Shown here: positions 34,674 to 47,571 of the stretch, in pieces
Layout of the letters: each line of letters starts with the position of its first letter
Numbering within the stretch: the first letter of the stretch is position 1
Notes under the pieces: generated by a model
What the model was told of the DNA's origin: nothing
Seen by the model: the letters and a program-made list of their open reading frames with translations, nothing else
Database searches by the model: none
Position numbers and translations under genes: made by a program
Assembly: GCA_019614645.1 (NCBI GenBank)
Contig: JABWDB010000004.1
Span: 11,966,001-12,030,000 of the forward strand
DNA: 64,000 nt
Source of the DNA: Stratiolaelaps scimitus
Taxonomy: Eukaryota > Arthropoda > Arachnida > Mesostigmata > Laelapidae
Direction: 5' to 3'

Positions 34674-37629
34674 GCAGCCGCACTAGGGGCAACTTACAGC
34701 TGTCAATAATTGCCGATTGCCACGAGGTCAGCGCAAACGCAGAAATGCAGAATAAGCCCTATAGTGTAATATGCATAATAGTATATTAGTACAATCGTTG
34801 CATTGCATTGCAACAGCAGCAACTGCAGCGGCGTGGCCGTGAGACGTTCGTACGTGGCATTTCGTGGCGGCCACGCTCGTCGAAGCAGTCTCGTAGCAGT
34901 CTACCCAACCGCCGGCAACGTCAACAACAACCGGCAGGCAGGCAGACAGACCGACATGGATCGATAGACAACAAGGGTCAGCTACTGCTGCTGCTGCGAT
35001 TTGACCGCAGCTATTATAAAAAAAAAATGATAGTTGCTGGTGCACGCTGAGCCGCCGCCGTCAGTCTCGTTAATCGGCGCGTGCTCCAGACGCAGGCGGC
35101 GGTGTCACAGTTCGCGAAGGCGACCACTACGACGACAGCGAGTGTATTCCTTGTGGTTGCTGTTGCCGCTGTTGTCGACGGTGCCGTTGCCACCTCTGTC
35201 TTTTTGTGCTATTTATGCTGTGGCTGCTGTTGTTACAGTTGCTGCGGACCCTGGCAGGCCGCTTCCCGGCGGGCGGAGGTTGTGGTTGTTGTATATATAT
35301 ATATATACTGCGCGACCATTGTCTCTCGTTCACGAATGTCGCTGCTGCTGCTGCTGCTGTCGTTGTAGCTGCAGTTGCTGTTTAACCGGCAAAGGAGAAA
35401 GCGCGTGAAGAATTCAAAGAGAGAGAGAGAGGGAGAGAGGGAGACGTGTCCTCTCGAGTGGACAAGCGACAGCCTGGGACCACTGTCGCCGCCGTCACAA
35501 CCACCACCACCACCATCATCGTTGCCAGCGTTGCGGCCTACGAGAAGTGACGGCGGGTGGCCGCCGGCACCGCTGATTCAGTAGTCCCGCAGGCGCCTGC
35601 TGCATCGGCGTAGTCGCTCACAGACTACTGACGACTTACGACTTTCTACTGCCGCATCTACAGCCCTCGCATACACGGGCAGCCGGCGCGCCACGCTCTC
35701 GCTGATGCAGTTCGATAAGCGGCGGCAGCGGCGGCCGCGACGGCCGCGACGGCGGCGATGCCACCGGCCGACGAACTACCGCAGAAAGACGCGTGAGTTG
35801 TTGAGTTGAGCGTGTGTGCTCGTCGTGGTCTCTCATCCTGCCTCTGCGCCTATTGCTGCCGCCTGTTGCGCCTGTGCGAGTGAGCAAGCGAGCGTATGAG
35901 CGAGGGCTGCTATCGACTCCTGACGCCGACCGCTGTTGCAATAACAACGACGTTGCTGCCGCTGCCGTCCGTCCCGCTTGCGTTAGCCGCAACGCTGCGT
36001 GAGTGTCCGTGTGTGCCGTGTGTGTGGTTGTTCGAAGGCAAACGGAAAGAAGCGAGCAGATAGCGAGCCAAACGCCACGCAGACGTACGCAGATAGGACG
36101 GCAGACTCACGGGGGTGAATGACGCTCGAGTGCTGCTGGCGCTGGCGCTGCTTACTGCCTTGCTATAATACATACGTCGTACGCGCAGTGGACGATAGAT
36201 GGTGCTCGCTGCTCGTTGTTCGGGTCTCTCGCTCAGCTGCCGCGTTGTATGCGCATGCATTTATCCTGTTGTATGCACTCGCCAGAGAGAAGAGCGATAA
36301 GCCACCCGCCTGACGAGACAAGTCTGAGGAGTGCTGATCCGTCGCGTGGCCGGTGTCGCCCACCAGAGTGTGTCAGTCGACAGTTCGTCGATGCCAACAA
36401 CAGCAACAGCAGCAGCAGCAGGAACAGCTTGTAGCTCTGTATCCGTACGGTCGAAGGCTGAGCTACTGGCTGCTACACTCGACGGTGGCCATTGCCTGTG
36501 CGGTGGTGCGCTCTGGAGTGCGACAGTGAGGGCGCAAGCAGATCGTGCGTCAGTGCCGACGGTGATGGTGGCCAGTGGTGGTGGTCAGTGAGCAGGGGTC
36601 TTTGCCTGCGAGTTAGTTAGTTAGTGACTCTGCATGCGTGCATGAGCGTAAGGCTGAATTGTGCTGCAGTTTTGAACGAACAAACAAACGAACCGGCTAG
36701 CGACAGTGGCAGCAGCAACAGCAGCAGCAGTAGCAACATGAGATCGTGAAGAATAGATCAGACAGATCATAGTATCAGAAGACTACAGCAACCCTTCGGG
36801 CTAGCGAAACAACGCAAGCTAAATCAACAGAGAAAGATTGATATATATATATATATATATATATATTTATGTAAAGAGAAGGAAAGAAGAAAAGATAGCA
36901 CATCCACATACATCATATCACTGATGATTGTCCGCTCATCGGTATAAATACCGATTGCGACGTACGTAAGGTGTTGTCAAACGTCACGCGATGCTGCATA
37001 CATGCAATCGCATGGGAAAGCCAAGAACAGCCAAGCCAGAGAGTACCGTTATGTGAGAGGGGTGACGACGATTACGGTAGTGTACTACCAACCACAGCGT
37101 GTTGTGTGTGCGTGTGTGTGTTATTGTTATTGTAACAGGCGGAGTGTGTTTCGAAGCATTCGTCAAAGTGTGTGAAACTTCAATTCGAATGTGTTCGGCT
37201 CCAATGTGTCCTGCCGTATCTCCGTAGTCCCGATGAGATTGGAGTTCGAGAGCGAGACCGCTTTTCTCGCAAGTCGTCTCAATCCTGTTTCAATTTCAGT
37301 TCATCGTTCGTTTGTTACTCAGGCTTTTACTATTTGTTCGTCATTCGCGTGCTTCTTCTATGCCGCGTTACTTTGGTATCCTATGGTGACGGCAGTCGTC
37401 TAGTGAGGTCGGCACAGTGACGGAGTTTTACGTTGACCCCTTTGGATAGCGAACGTGGAGATAGCGGCGCGCCGGTGATTGATTCAGTGATTTCGTCGGC
37501 AGAAGTGCGTGGTCTTCAGTGGTGGTCGCGGATGCGTGCAGTGTTTCTGTTGCATTTCTGTTCGACGTTATCGTTGTTGTTGTCATCATCCTTTTGTGCT
37601 GAGTGGGTGTAAAGCTCTGGCAAGTGTAG
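34673..37629 (+). other. GC-rich CAG/CTG repeat zone, possible promoter or 5'UTR region
   Basis: Dense trinucleotide repeats: CTG near 34984 and 35341-35360, CCA/ACC at 35500-35520, GCGGCGGC and GGCCGCGAC repeats at 35718-35760, CAG near 36403-36421 and 36710-36732. (TA)n lies at 36841-36866 and TTAG repeats near 36612. Frames through it are homopolymer-rich on both strands. It precedes the ATG at 37630, so a promoter plus long 5'UTR is a reasonable guess; no TATA box or initiator could be fixed. Confidence 0.3.
36841..36866. repeat. (AT)n microsatellite
   Basis: Uninterrupted 26-base AT run. Confidence 0.95.
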
Positions 37630-37696
37630 ATGCACGACTGGAGTGCCCTCGCGGAGGTGACCCGGATTCAGGACCTTCTGGTGCGAAGGACCAACG
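37630..37696 (+). CDS. candidate first coding exon, unknown product
   Basis: An ATG at 37630 starts MHDWSALAEVTRIQDLLVRR and the frame reaches the donor ACCAACG|GTAAGAAG at 37697. Two possible acceptors follow: a strong one at 37839 (gttctctcactctatacag), which would give a stop almost at once, and one at 37854 (attcttgtaagcag), which would add GRFQFDSKLDAV before a stop. The intron would contain an (AAT)n repeat. The short product makes the downstream structure doubtful, but ATG plus consensus donor after a 5'UTR-like zone is suggestive. Confidence 0.25.
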
Positions 37697-37735
37697 GTAA
37701 GAAGAAAACAACGAGAGAGAGAGAGAGTGCCGCAC

Positions 37736-37760
37736 ATAATAATAATAATAATAATAATAA
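37736..37760. repeat. (AAT)n microsatellite
   Basis: Uninterrupted ATA/AAT units, about eight copies. Confidence 0.95.
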
Positions 37761-40700
37761 CGTCAATAATAACGATAATGGCGATAGTCATGCTAGTAAG
37801 CCGACCGACCGACGACGGTGGTTCTCTCACTCTATACAGTATTCTTGTAAGCAGGTAGATTTCAATTCGATTCAAAGCTAGATGCTGTCTGATGTTCTTG
37901 ATTTGAGATGAACGTCGATGAAATCGATATTTCGGAACATTGAGCGATGGACAGCAACGTGTAGATGAACGTGCGGGAAAAAATACCATAAATCAGCAGA
38001 ACCCACAAAAAGCATAGAACGTGAACCGGTAGCGGCATTGCTATGCCGCTATGATCGGCAATGTATTGTTACTATAATCATTTAATTATTTTCTCTAATT
38101 AGGAATAGACATTGGAGCCGTTCGTCGCTGGACAATATGTTACCTCCGATACGACTTAGTTACCAAAACCTGCCCAAAAAGAGACTGTTACTCGCAGATA
38201 TGCGCGAGATGGATTATAGAAGACGGACCAGGTATCAAACGTGTATCGGAAAGTAGACGTTCACAATGACATCGGTAGACAATGCCAATAAGTACAGCCT
38301 CTATTATATATGGACATCGACACATAGGCACACAACGGTGAATGCACAGATATGCCCAGTAGACATAGTACCAGCCTGTACTAATAGTGGTGGTATGGTA
38401 TCATCGTGTCATGGGGAATATCAGCATACGTCCAGGATGGATATCATTGTTTCCCCGTGTCTTCGCTTAGCTAGTGGAGACTCGCCACCACCGTCGCCGC
38501 CGTCGACGCCGTCGGTGGCCGTGGCAGTCAGTGGTCAGTTAATAGTTGATTCTGGCCGGGTGTCTCTCTGTGTATCTGTCGGTTGGCTCTTTCGCCAACC
38601 GCGCAACGAGCGGCTCAACCGAACGAGCGAGTGAGTGTGTAACGCTGGCTGGACGGAACAGTCAGTGTAGTGGCAAGCAGAGGATGCCGAGAGCCGGCAA
38701 CCGACCAAGCAACGAACGAATGACGGACAGCAGCAAGGTGGCTAACGGCCGATACAGAGATACAAACGCGCAGACGGACATTCGCAAGAGATAGCTGCTG
38801 GCCAGTCGGCTGTTGGTTAACCCACTAGAGCTCGCTGCTGCTGCTGATGCTGCTGCTACTGCTGTTGATGCTGGTGGTGGTGGTCGTGGTGGTCGTAGTG
38901 GTGGTGGTTGTAGTGGCTTGGTGTTCTCTGCTGCTGCTGCTGCTGCCAGGAAGGAATCAACGAAGGAAGCCGCCTGCCGCCGGTCTGCTTGTCTACCAGC
39001 TTGCTTGGCAGACTGGCTGAGTAACTAACCGAGTAGGCTGTAGGCAGTGGCCGTCGCCGTGGTAAACAACATACGGAACAACGTAACACAACAGCGCCCA
39101 CTGCTGTTCTGCCAGCCGCTGTGGCTGCAGCAGCAGCTGGCTGTGGGCTGTGCACTGGTCGCCGGCACAGAGCAACCCGGCAACGCGGCTGGCGGCCGCA
39201 ACCGCTGCCAAGGTCGCAGTGACGTTTGCCGCCCTCGAAAGAGATCGCAGTCCTTAGGGTCGTCGTCGCCGCCGTCGCCGCTGATGCTGGCAGCATCGGA
39301 GCCTTCCACTCCGATAGTCTCCACTGCCGTTGCAGCTGATGACGACTGATGAGCGTGATTGAAGCTGCGAATCATCATAGCGCCGACAGGAGATTCAAAC
39401 ACCACGGGACAGATCAATGCGATTTAAAATCTCATCGCTTGATCATGATGGCGATGCGATTGTTAGATGAGGGTGGCTCATTTCTCGGACACACCCACAA
39501 TGTTGGCCTGAATCGCTGTTTCCGCTGCAAAGGCGAACTGCAAAGCATGCTCCTGCGATTCGTAATGATGATACGATTTCTGTGGTGGAAGGGGAGGAAA
39601 TCACTCGATCGATATCGCGTGAGCAAGTTGACACTCGTCAGACTCTGCACACATTGTTGGGTATCAAACACAACACCCAGTCATTTGTTCGTAAGAACTG
39701 CAAGTAGCACTTGAACTCCGATCGAGTTACCTGGTTATAAACTATAATAGAAGTTTACATATCAATATAGTGAGGTCGGTAAATTGCTCGATGCGTCTAT
39801 TGCTCGATCAATGCAATTCTACGGTAGTTACTCTTGATCTACGAGATAAATGGCTGGCCAACGAAATGATACACTGCGAGGGCAGGGTGTAAACCTTGTG
39901 GACAGATTGTAAGTCGTCTGTCACGCGGATTCCACTCGTCTTATATATATATGTATATATATATGTGAGAAACGTGAACACTGTACGTGAGACGTACTGG
40001 GAGAGCGTGTTGTTTTCGATATCTATTGTAGTTATTACAGTATTAGAGCGGTTACTGTCTACTCGCCTTATGCCTAGTGGAAGTTGCACTTAATTCGCTC
40101 GTAACGGTATCCCAACATCACGCGCTGGCGAATATTTATGGTGACGCGGTAGACCGGTGACGCACTGTTACAGAACCGTCATTGTTCGATACAGTTCGGT
40201 ATCATCGGCACTGAAACTAGTACCTATGTATAAGAAGCAAGAAGCCAGTCGGAGCTCCCGTGGGGATGTTATCAAGAGAGAGTAAGCGCCATCTATCCAT
40301 ATATAGTTCTATATAAATAAAACATAGGCGCCATCAGTCGCTATTGTTGCCTGTTGTATCTTTCGTTGTCCTCGCGTTGCTAGTTCATCTCAATCTCGCA
40401 CAATTTGTCATACAGTATATTGTCTACTCTATATTCCATACATACTATTCTCCTGCTGTGGTCTATGACAGTCAACGTTCACTGATCTCGTTTGACGCCA
40501 CGATCACAATCTAGAACCATTGCATACAGAAGTAAAGGGTTTGTCTTGGACACTCGTATTCATGCGATATTCGGTTAGATGCACACATGGACGAATACTA
40601 GCTTAGGAGCTCAAGCGGACGCCGCTTCTGCAGATTGAAACGATCCAAAAGTGACAAAAATTAGCTAATCTCACCGAACAGCTTATCAATCAATTATAGA

Positions 40701-41613
40701 CAAACTGAAATCAACGGTAGCCGTGCGACTGCATTTTCCAAGGAGAGCTATGAAGCTACCTTTTTTTGCAGGTACCACATATCAGAGACACGCATCGTTA
40801 TAGAAGGGGCGAAAAAAGAGGCTTCAATTTCTGTCCTCGATTATCGGCAGTGTCGACTCAACCACGATGTTTGTATACGGCCCATTACCGTTCGTTCTAT
40901 GTACCGACGAAGCGGCGAGAAGGGGGGAGTCTAACCTAGCCTATCAGGAGAGGTCAGAACCACTGACGGCGCCCGCACAATCCCATTGCTCTGCTAGCCC
41001 CCATTGATTCCCTCTATCACTGCTGTGACTGCTATTTCAAGCTAGTGAACACATTGGTGCGTTGTGCGAGTGCCACTGCGTTGTGTTAATAATGGCAATA
41101 ATGCAATGTATTATTATAAAATAATATATTATATAGCATTTCATTATCTATACGCAGCTGCTGTTGCTGCTGCAGCTCACACTGCTGCTGCCACCGATTT
41201 CAGTTATATGTTTCATCGAGTCGAACTCGACGAACTGCATCAACGCTGAACACCAGTCGCTCTAACGGCACTCCAGCAGCTTATCGCAATCTTAGCGTAT
41301 CGTTGATGGCGAGTGCTGGCCGCTTCTCGTGCTTGGAGGTCGGCCAATATTGACGTCGCCGACAACGGCGACGTTGTCGACTCCTGACGACGGCAAACTG
41401 ATGGACCAGCGGGCAGACGCGTCCAAATGGAGCCCGCTATGTGCACTCTCGTCGGCAGTGCGCTCCGCCTCGCTGCTGGTCAAGGCATACCTGTGGCAGG
41501 ACTAGCACATTGGCACCTGCTGCTAACAAACCAACAGAGCCAGTTACTGGGAGGGAGCCACCTGCGTTTGCAAGGGAGAGATAAAAGCCAGCAATGAAAT
41601 GCATATGGGCATC
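37761..41613. other. unassigned stretch with a second trinucleotide-repeat zone
   Basis: 38.46-39.35 kb is GC-rich with GCTGCTG and GGTGGT runs (38828-38946) and a 101-codon plus frame (39047-39349) that is Gln/Ala/Ser-rich. A 146-codon minus frame (38856-39296) covers the same DNA, so neither is called. An AGCGGCAT-tgct-ATGCCGCT hairpin lies near 38031. 39.4-41.6 kb is AT-rich and featureless except for a TA patch at 39941-39965. Confidence 0.35.

Positions 41614-41646
<33 letters not shown>
41614..41646. repeat. (TA)n microsatellite
   Basis: TA run interrupted once by TTTA. Confidence 0.95.
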
Positions 41647-42267
41647 CGGTTTTGCGCATGTATGTCTATCTGTCTGTATGCGTGAATGAGTGAGTTTCTT
41701 TGCTCTTGGCCTCTATCTGTGCTACTTTCTCTGTATGTATCCGCAATGGCTGCCACGAGCGAACTGTAAAGGACGATCAGCGTTGCCCGGATGCTGCAGT
41801 GACTGACCCGGAACTCCGATGGAGCACGAGTACGTCCTGCGTGTCGCTCCGACTGAACAGCCACATCAGACTGGTGATGCTGTTGTTCTGGTGACAGTTA
41901 CAGAGGTACGCTCGCTCGCTGGCGTACGAAAATGAGTTGACTTCTTTGTAAATCACACAGTCATTATTAGGATCGCCAGACAGCGATTGGCATCGTACAT
42001 TGCCATTCTGGTGTATCTGAGCATGTATATATGATCTAGGGAGATACAATGAGCTACAATGCGCGGTGTATGCAATGAAGAACAGCAACAGCGCAGGCTT
42101 CTCGCGGTGAAAGGGAATCTCCTGACAAAGCTTCCACTTGCGAAATAAGCTGTATTCGAGTGGCTGTAAAATAACGGCATAACCATTCGGACATCACGTA
42201 GTGTAGGGTCATAAGTATTCACTTGACGAATACTTATTTTTTGTATTTTTAAATAACAATTAAATAC

Positions 42268-42270
<3 letters not shown>

Positions 42271-42332
<62 letters not shown>
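42271..42332. repeat. long (TA)n microsatellite
   Basis: 31 uninterrupted TA units, the longest TA tract in the window. Confidence 0.96.
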
Positions 42333-42336
<4 letters not shown>

Positions 42337-42716
42337 TATGTATATACAGTACACGAAATGAGGTTTTTCCCTGTGACAAGCGGAAACAGTATGACATAAC
42401 GCAGCCGTCCAACGACGCCGCAACTGCTGACCAATTACTGTTGATCGATTCAGTTATTACTGTAATAGATAAGGCTGCTGGCCCATCCTCATTCTATCTA
42501 TCTCTCTCTCTGTATATATATATATATACCCGCAGTGTAGTCTCGATGTGGTTTTAACCAAAACCGTTTGAATGGTCGCCCGTGCAAATGTAGACACTGC
42601 ATCGCTATCAAGAAATCCTTGTCTAATTCACCGAAATCCTACTAATTACCCTAAAGTCGCGATTGGTAAAACGTACAAAAAAGTCATACTCCCGCATTTG
42701 TCGGATGTTATTTATG

Positions 42717-42736
42717 CAAGTGTAAATTTACACTTG
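42717..42736. promoter_or_regulatory. perfect 20-bp palindrome, possible binding site
   Basis: CAAGTGTAAATTTACACTTG equals its own reverse complement. Each half carries CAAGTG, the core recognised by NK2-class homeodomain proteins. A dimer or paired-site role is inference. It lies inside an 84-codon frame (42572-42826) that is otherwise unsupported. Confidence 0.4.
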
Positions 42737-44785
42737 AATAGCCAAGACAGCGTGAAATTGATGCAGCCTACTGTAGGCGAGCATTCACCAAACTTTATTA
42801 GGCGGTTTGTGCCAGCCGCCGAATAGAGTGCTTATATAATTGGCCGGCGGAATTAGCCCGATTGATTAGCGTGGGAGATACTTGAAGTTGTTCAAGAAGC
42901 GACACAGAAGGCTCTTTTAACAACAGCAGCAACAGCAACAAAATACTCAAGCAATATTTGACGGCCTCATACGCATGCTCTCTCAGAAGGCAGTGTATCA
43001 CTAATGCAGTACAAGGTATTGCTAAAAGTGCCACCACTCCCTAAATGCTTTAACGTGAAACAATCAGGAACGTCCTTACGATAGATAACGATATATTTTC
43101 AGACGGCTTTCAACGTCTTTCAAGTGAAAAAGCGATTTAGTTTTACGTGGTTATATTGCACATCCCATGGTGGATATTTTTATATTTTGCGTAGACATCA
43201 CCGCGGCGCAACTGCTCACAAAAGCAACTTGAGAGATGTTCCAGCACCTGGCAAACGTGTCTTCCGTATCTTTCATATGCTCCATCATTGCCTATTCCTA
43301 AACTCGTTTCTGTTTGAAATAGACCCAGACAGGTGTAACAACACCTTCTCCTGAGTTACCACTCGGGCTATGCCGGAAGAGAACTCCGAAAGCCAATCAT
43401 TATTGAGAGCGACTATCTGAGCGTCAGCTGGGGAAATTTACCTTTTTGAACCAAAACAAATGACGACGGAATAATAAAAGCAAGAGACACTTGGACAATG
43501 TTTGGGATAATTCTTAAAAAAAAACCCCTATCCCGATGAATTATCCACGGTGAGTCCCGCAGTTGAAGCTAAAGGAAGCCAGGGCAAATTTGATTCGTTT
43601 CAACGGCAACTGCAAATGTTGCAGCCGACCGCAGTCGAGGATTCCGGACGTGCTCTAGATCCAATAGCCGCTAAGGGCAGAGTTAACGGTAGAATCACAT
43701 GAGTGCAGCCTTGTGTGGCTGGTGTAACCTGACGATCTGCAATAACTCGTCAAGTTAGCAGAGCTGCACGAAATACTTTCTTGTGTCTCTCATATACAAA
43801 CGAAAAAAAAGCCCCAAAATTCAATGGTGACATCATGTGCTAACTGGAGATACCCTTCCAAGGGATGTCACGGTGAGGGTGTTGCCGTTTCCTATATTTC
43901 AACTGTGTGCTTGTCTTCGACGTTTCTCTTAGCCATTGAAACGCTAATGACGCAAAGCCGATCATGTGCAACTTTCTTCCTCATAGGGATCACTGTGTGG
44001 GGACCATGAAGTTGCCCACGAGTATATCTACTCAGCAAATAGCAATATTTTGCTGTTGTTTTTAAGCTATACAAAATGCCTTATATCGCTGTTAGCGCTG
44101 TGTCGACACTACGACACATTACGCATCCGTAAGATCAACGAGGTCCCGTAGACATAAGGGAATTCGAAAATGGTTGCGCTCATATCAACTTTTTCTCTCG
44201 CTGGGTCTGTTCCGTTGTTTTTTTTTTTTGTTGGACGGTCATATTATTGAATATTTTATTCATATATCTATGAAATATGCCATTGTTAGCGAAGGTAGTT
44301 CGGGCCATGAACAGGAATTGAGAGAAGGTCGCTGTAGCAACCTGTTGCGATTCGACTATTTTCAAGCCAACTCGCATTCGACTCGAAAGTGAATGAATTA
44401 ATTTATTAATTCCTATTTCATTGATTGTAGCTCATCACTGGCCGCTACCATGGGGCCGCTCTGGGGGGGTATCCAAATGGTCGTGCTAAGTTCATGTAAT
44501 GATTTCGCGCCACTCGACGACACACGTCGTTTGAATGCTTGTTTATCTTCGTCAGTCCACAGCAGTGTGCAATCAGTCCATGATATGGTTTGTTTGCTGT
44601 GACTCGTAGAGTGTTCCTCCTGCTTGGTCAGAGGTAGCTGGCCAACTAGCCTGCTGACCATAGATATCTAGGGGGTCACGACTGCGTGTCAGTTATGGGT
44701 GGAACTACTATACCAGAATGACGAGTCCGCTCAGCCCCACAGCACGAACCAGCAAAGGCCCACCCGAAGGAAACCAACAGTGAAA
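42737..44785. other. AT-rich non-coding stretch
   Basis: No supported gene. Contains an A-run near 43515 and a T-run at 44218-44229. Frames of 60-82 codons on both strands lack recognisable motifs. Confidence 0.45.
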
Positions 44786-44833
44786 CCACACACACAAACA
44801 CAGAGAGTCGCAGAATCTGTGTTTGTGTGTGTG
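44786..44833. other. hairpin made by facing CA and GT repeats
   Basis: CACACACACAAACACAGA at 44787-44804 is the exact reverse complement of TCTGTGTTTGTGTGTGTG at 44816-44833, an 18-bp perfect stem around an 11-nt loop. The matching AAACAC/GTGTTT irregularity on both sides argues against two independent microsatellites meeting by chance. Confidence 0.8.
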
Positions 44834-46199
44834 TGTGTGGAGGGACGAATGGCTGTATCTTACCAACACGAAACTCGTAAGCTTGCAATCTCCAACGGGG
44901 CGCGTGCTGCTCCAAGCAGCCAGCTCCAAGCATGTTGCCGCTGTTGTTGCCCATGGGGACCTGTGGATATCGTAGAAATGACGATCAATCCGCGCCTCCG
45001 TCCGGTGTCGAGGGACAACAGCAGCAGCAACAACGATAAGATGGACAAGGCAGATAGCGCATATGAGTGATAAGAAATAGCTAGAGCAAATAATGGTGAT
45101 TCAAATCAGCGAGAAAAGATGGCCGCAGATGAGGGCCGATTGCGCTGGGACGATTGGAATACGCCAAGTGGGAGATGACGATGACAAAAGACCCTGGGCA
45201 ACGTCAACTCACGCACACCTACGAAAACACATGTGCGCCGACGCACCACGTATATTATACGCATTGCATCTCCACAGAGAATCTGTGTGTGTGTGTGTGT
45301 GCGAGTGGTGTTTGTCTGTGCAATGTTTTCTTTTCGGGAGCTTTTAGCTTCGAGCTGTTGATGCTGCGGCGGCGGCTGCTGCTGTTACCGCCAAATGCAA
45401 CTCGACACGGACGACGACGGATTGCTGCCGGGCAGGTTGAACACGACGTACAGAGTACCGAGTGCTGACCCTGTTCGTGGACTACTGCTGTTAAATGTCA
45501 TCACCATTCTCTCATCATAAACGTATTATTGTAGCAGTGAACGGGAATTGGGAATGGGATGCCCGTCACGAGACTGTCGACAGAATCATTACGGCTATTG
45601 CTGCCGCTGACCAGGGACGCTTAACTCGGCATACACGTTGTAGCGTAGTTGATGTCATACAGTTTCAGCATAAAAACAACCATGCGTCTTAAACATGCTT
45701 GCTGCAATCACTCACCGATCGGCGTTTGCTGTAAGTGCGCGCTACCGCGCAACACCCTCAAGTTCGGGTACTATGTTGGACGTGGTCTGACAGGCACCTG
45801 AAATCACTGTTGCTGATATTGATCCTTGTCGCTCTGAGCTCAATGATGACATTACGCTTCGAGATGTTGTTTAACTCTGACGTTTCTCTTCGATCTTCTG
45901 CTGCTTTTGGAGATGTGAGAAAAAGGCTGCAGAGTGTCGGGTTCATCCCAATCCAACAGCGACAGAAAATTAGGCATTGATGGCTATATCAGCTAATTTC
46001 AATAGGTCTACAGGAAAAAATAAGCTACATTAAGTGTTCAGTACTGTTCATCACGTAGATTGCTGTTTAACATCGTTCGAAAACACATCTGAAAATGATC
46101 ACAAAAGCGCTACTGAGGTTGACGCCATTAAATTCTGAGATGCAACATCAGGCTTTCGGTGGCTTTGTAAATAATGTAAATGAAACATTCAAATTACAT

Positions 46200-46233
<34 letters not shown>

Positions 46234-47571
46234 CTAACAACAAGAGTAATGATAATTTACGTCATCATGGCTTGGGCGTGCGGACGCTCGTGAACACAAT
46301 GCTCGCGTGTGCTTCACCACAACATATTGTGCAGTCGCTAATGTTGAGGTTTTAAACGACCACGATTCTGGTAAGCGCAAACTCTACTCGATGTGACCTA
46401 ATGTTCCTTCCAAAGAGCGAGACTGAAATCTCAATCTTGATCGATACATGCGTAAGTGAATGTCGAAACTATGCAATCTCTTATAATATTATCCAGATCT
46501 GATGTTGATATTAGAGCTGGTCGACATTCAGGGATAATGTTTGCGCAAATGAGCCACAGTCGTAGCTGTAATCTCGATGCGCACGCAGAGGCCCTTAGGA
46601 GTCACTCGTGCACCACGTGGAATATTGTCCTCATACGCTTACATATGATCAATGCTATTTAAAAATGCATAAAGTTTAACTGTGAAATAATGCAATCAAT
46701 CGAACTGCACCCGACTACATCGTTAATCTGCTCTCTCTCTCTCTCTCCGTGTTCTGCCCGTGTTGGAATAATCGCAACATCGATTCACTCAGCTCAGCGC
46801 TAATACAATAGTTGACCTTGAAACGCTGACGATTCTGAGACGGTGCTCTGCCAAAGAAATCTGACCAGATCAGAGGTTTTACGTTACAACTGGGACCCTG
46901 GCTAGAAATGCGGAGATAGACCACTTGTTCAATAATGGCTTGACGGAACAGACACACAAGGATAGCTACGAGCGGCGACACACGTGTCCAACTCTATCAA
47001 CAGCGGCGATCGTTGCTGAAAATGGAATTTTCCTCGCGACCTAATAGGCAATCAGCGCGGTTGAATGACATCCGAGCGTTTCTACCGGATTTAATTGACA
47101 AACAGCCCTAAATATAAGAGAGAAAAAGTTTTCCTTGGGGTTGAACAATGATTTGGATCATCGTCATTTGCGTGTGTCTGTTTTGTTCAGAGCGAAAAAG
47201 CAACTAAATCAGCTGGTTCAGTTGGAACGGGGAGCACCGTTTAACGAATCCAGTCATGGTTTCGCTTCGCGCTAAATATACCTGCTCTTTCGAGCGGATA
47301 ACAAAAGCAACGGTATGCGATACACGTCTAAGCTATTTAAATTAAAATTCGCTAAATATTAATCAAAGTCAATTCTTTGATCCTGCCACTAGCGAATGCC
47401 ATTTGGAAACAGGGATTATATATATATATATATATCCGCCGATTAAGTACGAGCTGGCCGATCACCCTTCCCAAATCGCTTCGATCATCGTCAACCTCTT
47501 AGTGATATGAACTCACTAATTAACACGAACAAATTGAAGAGAAGGTTTCACTGTGCTTCAAGAGCAATTCC
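44834..47571. other. unassigned stretch
   Basis: Contains a (GT)n run at 45287-45301, (AT)n at 46205-46233, (CT)n at 46731-46746 and (TA)n near 47418-47435. A donor-like GTTTGCT|GTAAGTGC lies at 45731 after a frame reading MLAAITHRSAFA, but no partner exon could be linked. Confidence 0.4.
46205..46233. repeat. (AT)n microsatellite
   Basis: Uninterrupted run read directly. Confidence 0.95.

Noticed and set aside
38856..39296. 146-codon minus frame with His and Gln runs
   Set aside because: Generated by GTG/CTG trinucleotide repeats; a plus frame covers the same DNA equally well.
41953..42434. 156-codon and 61-codon minus frames
   Set aside because: Their length comes from reading the 62-bp (TA)n tract as Tyr/Ile repeats.
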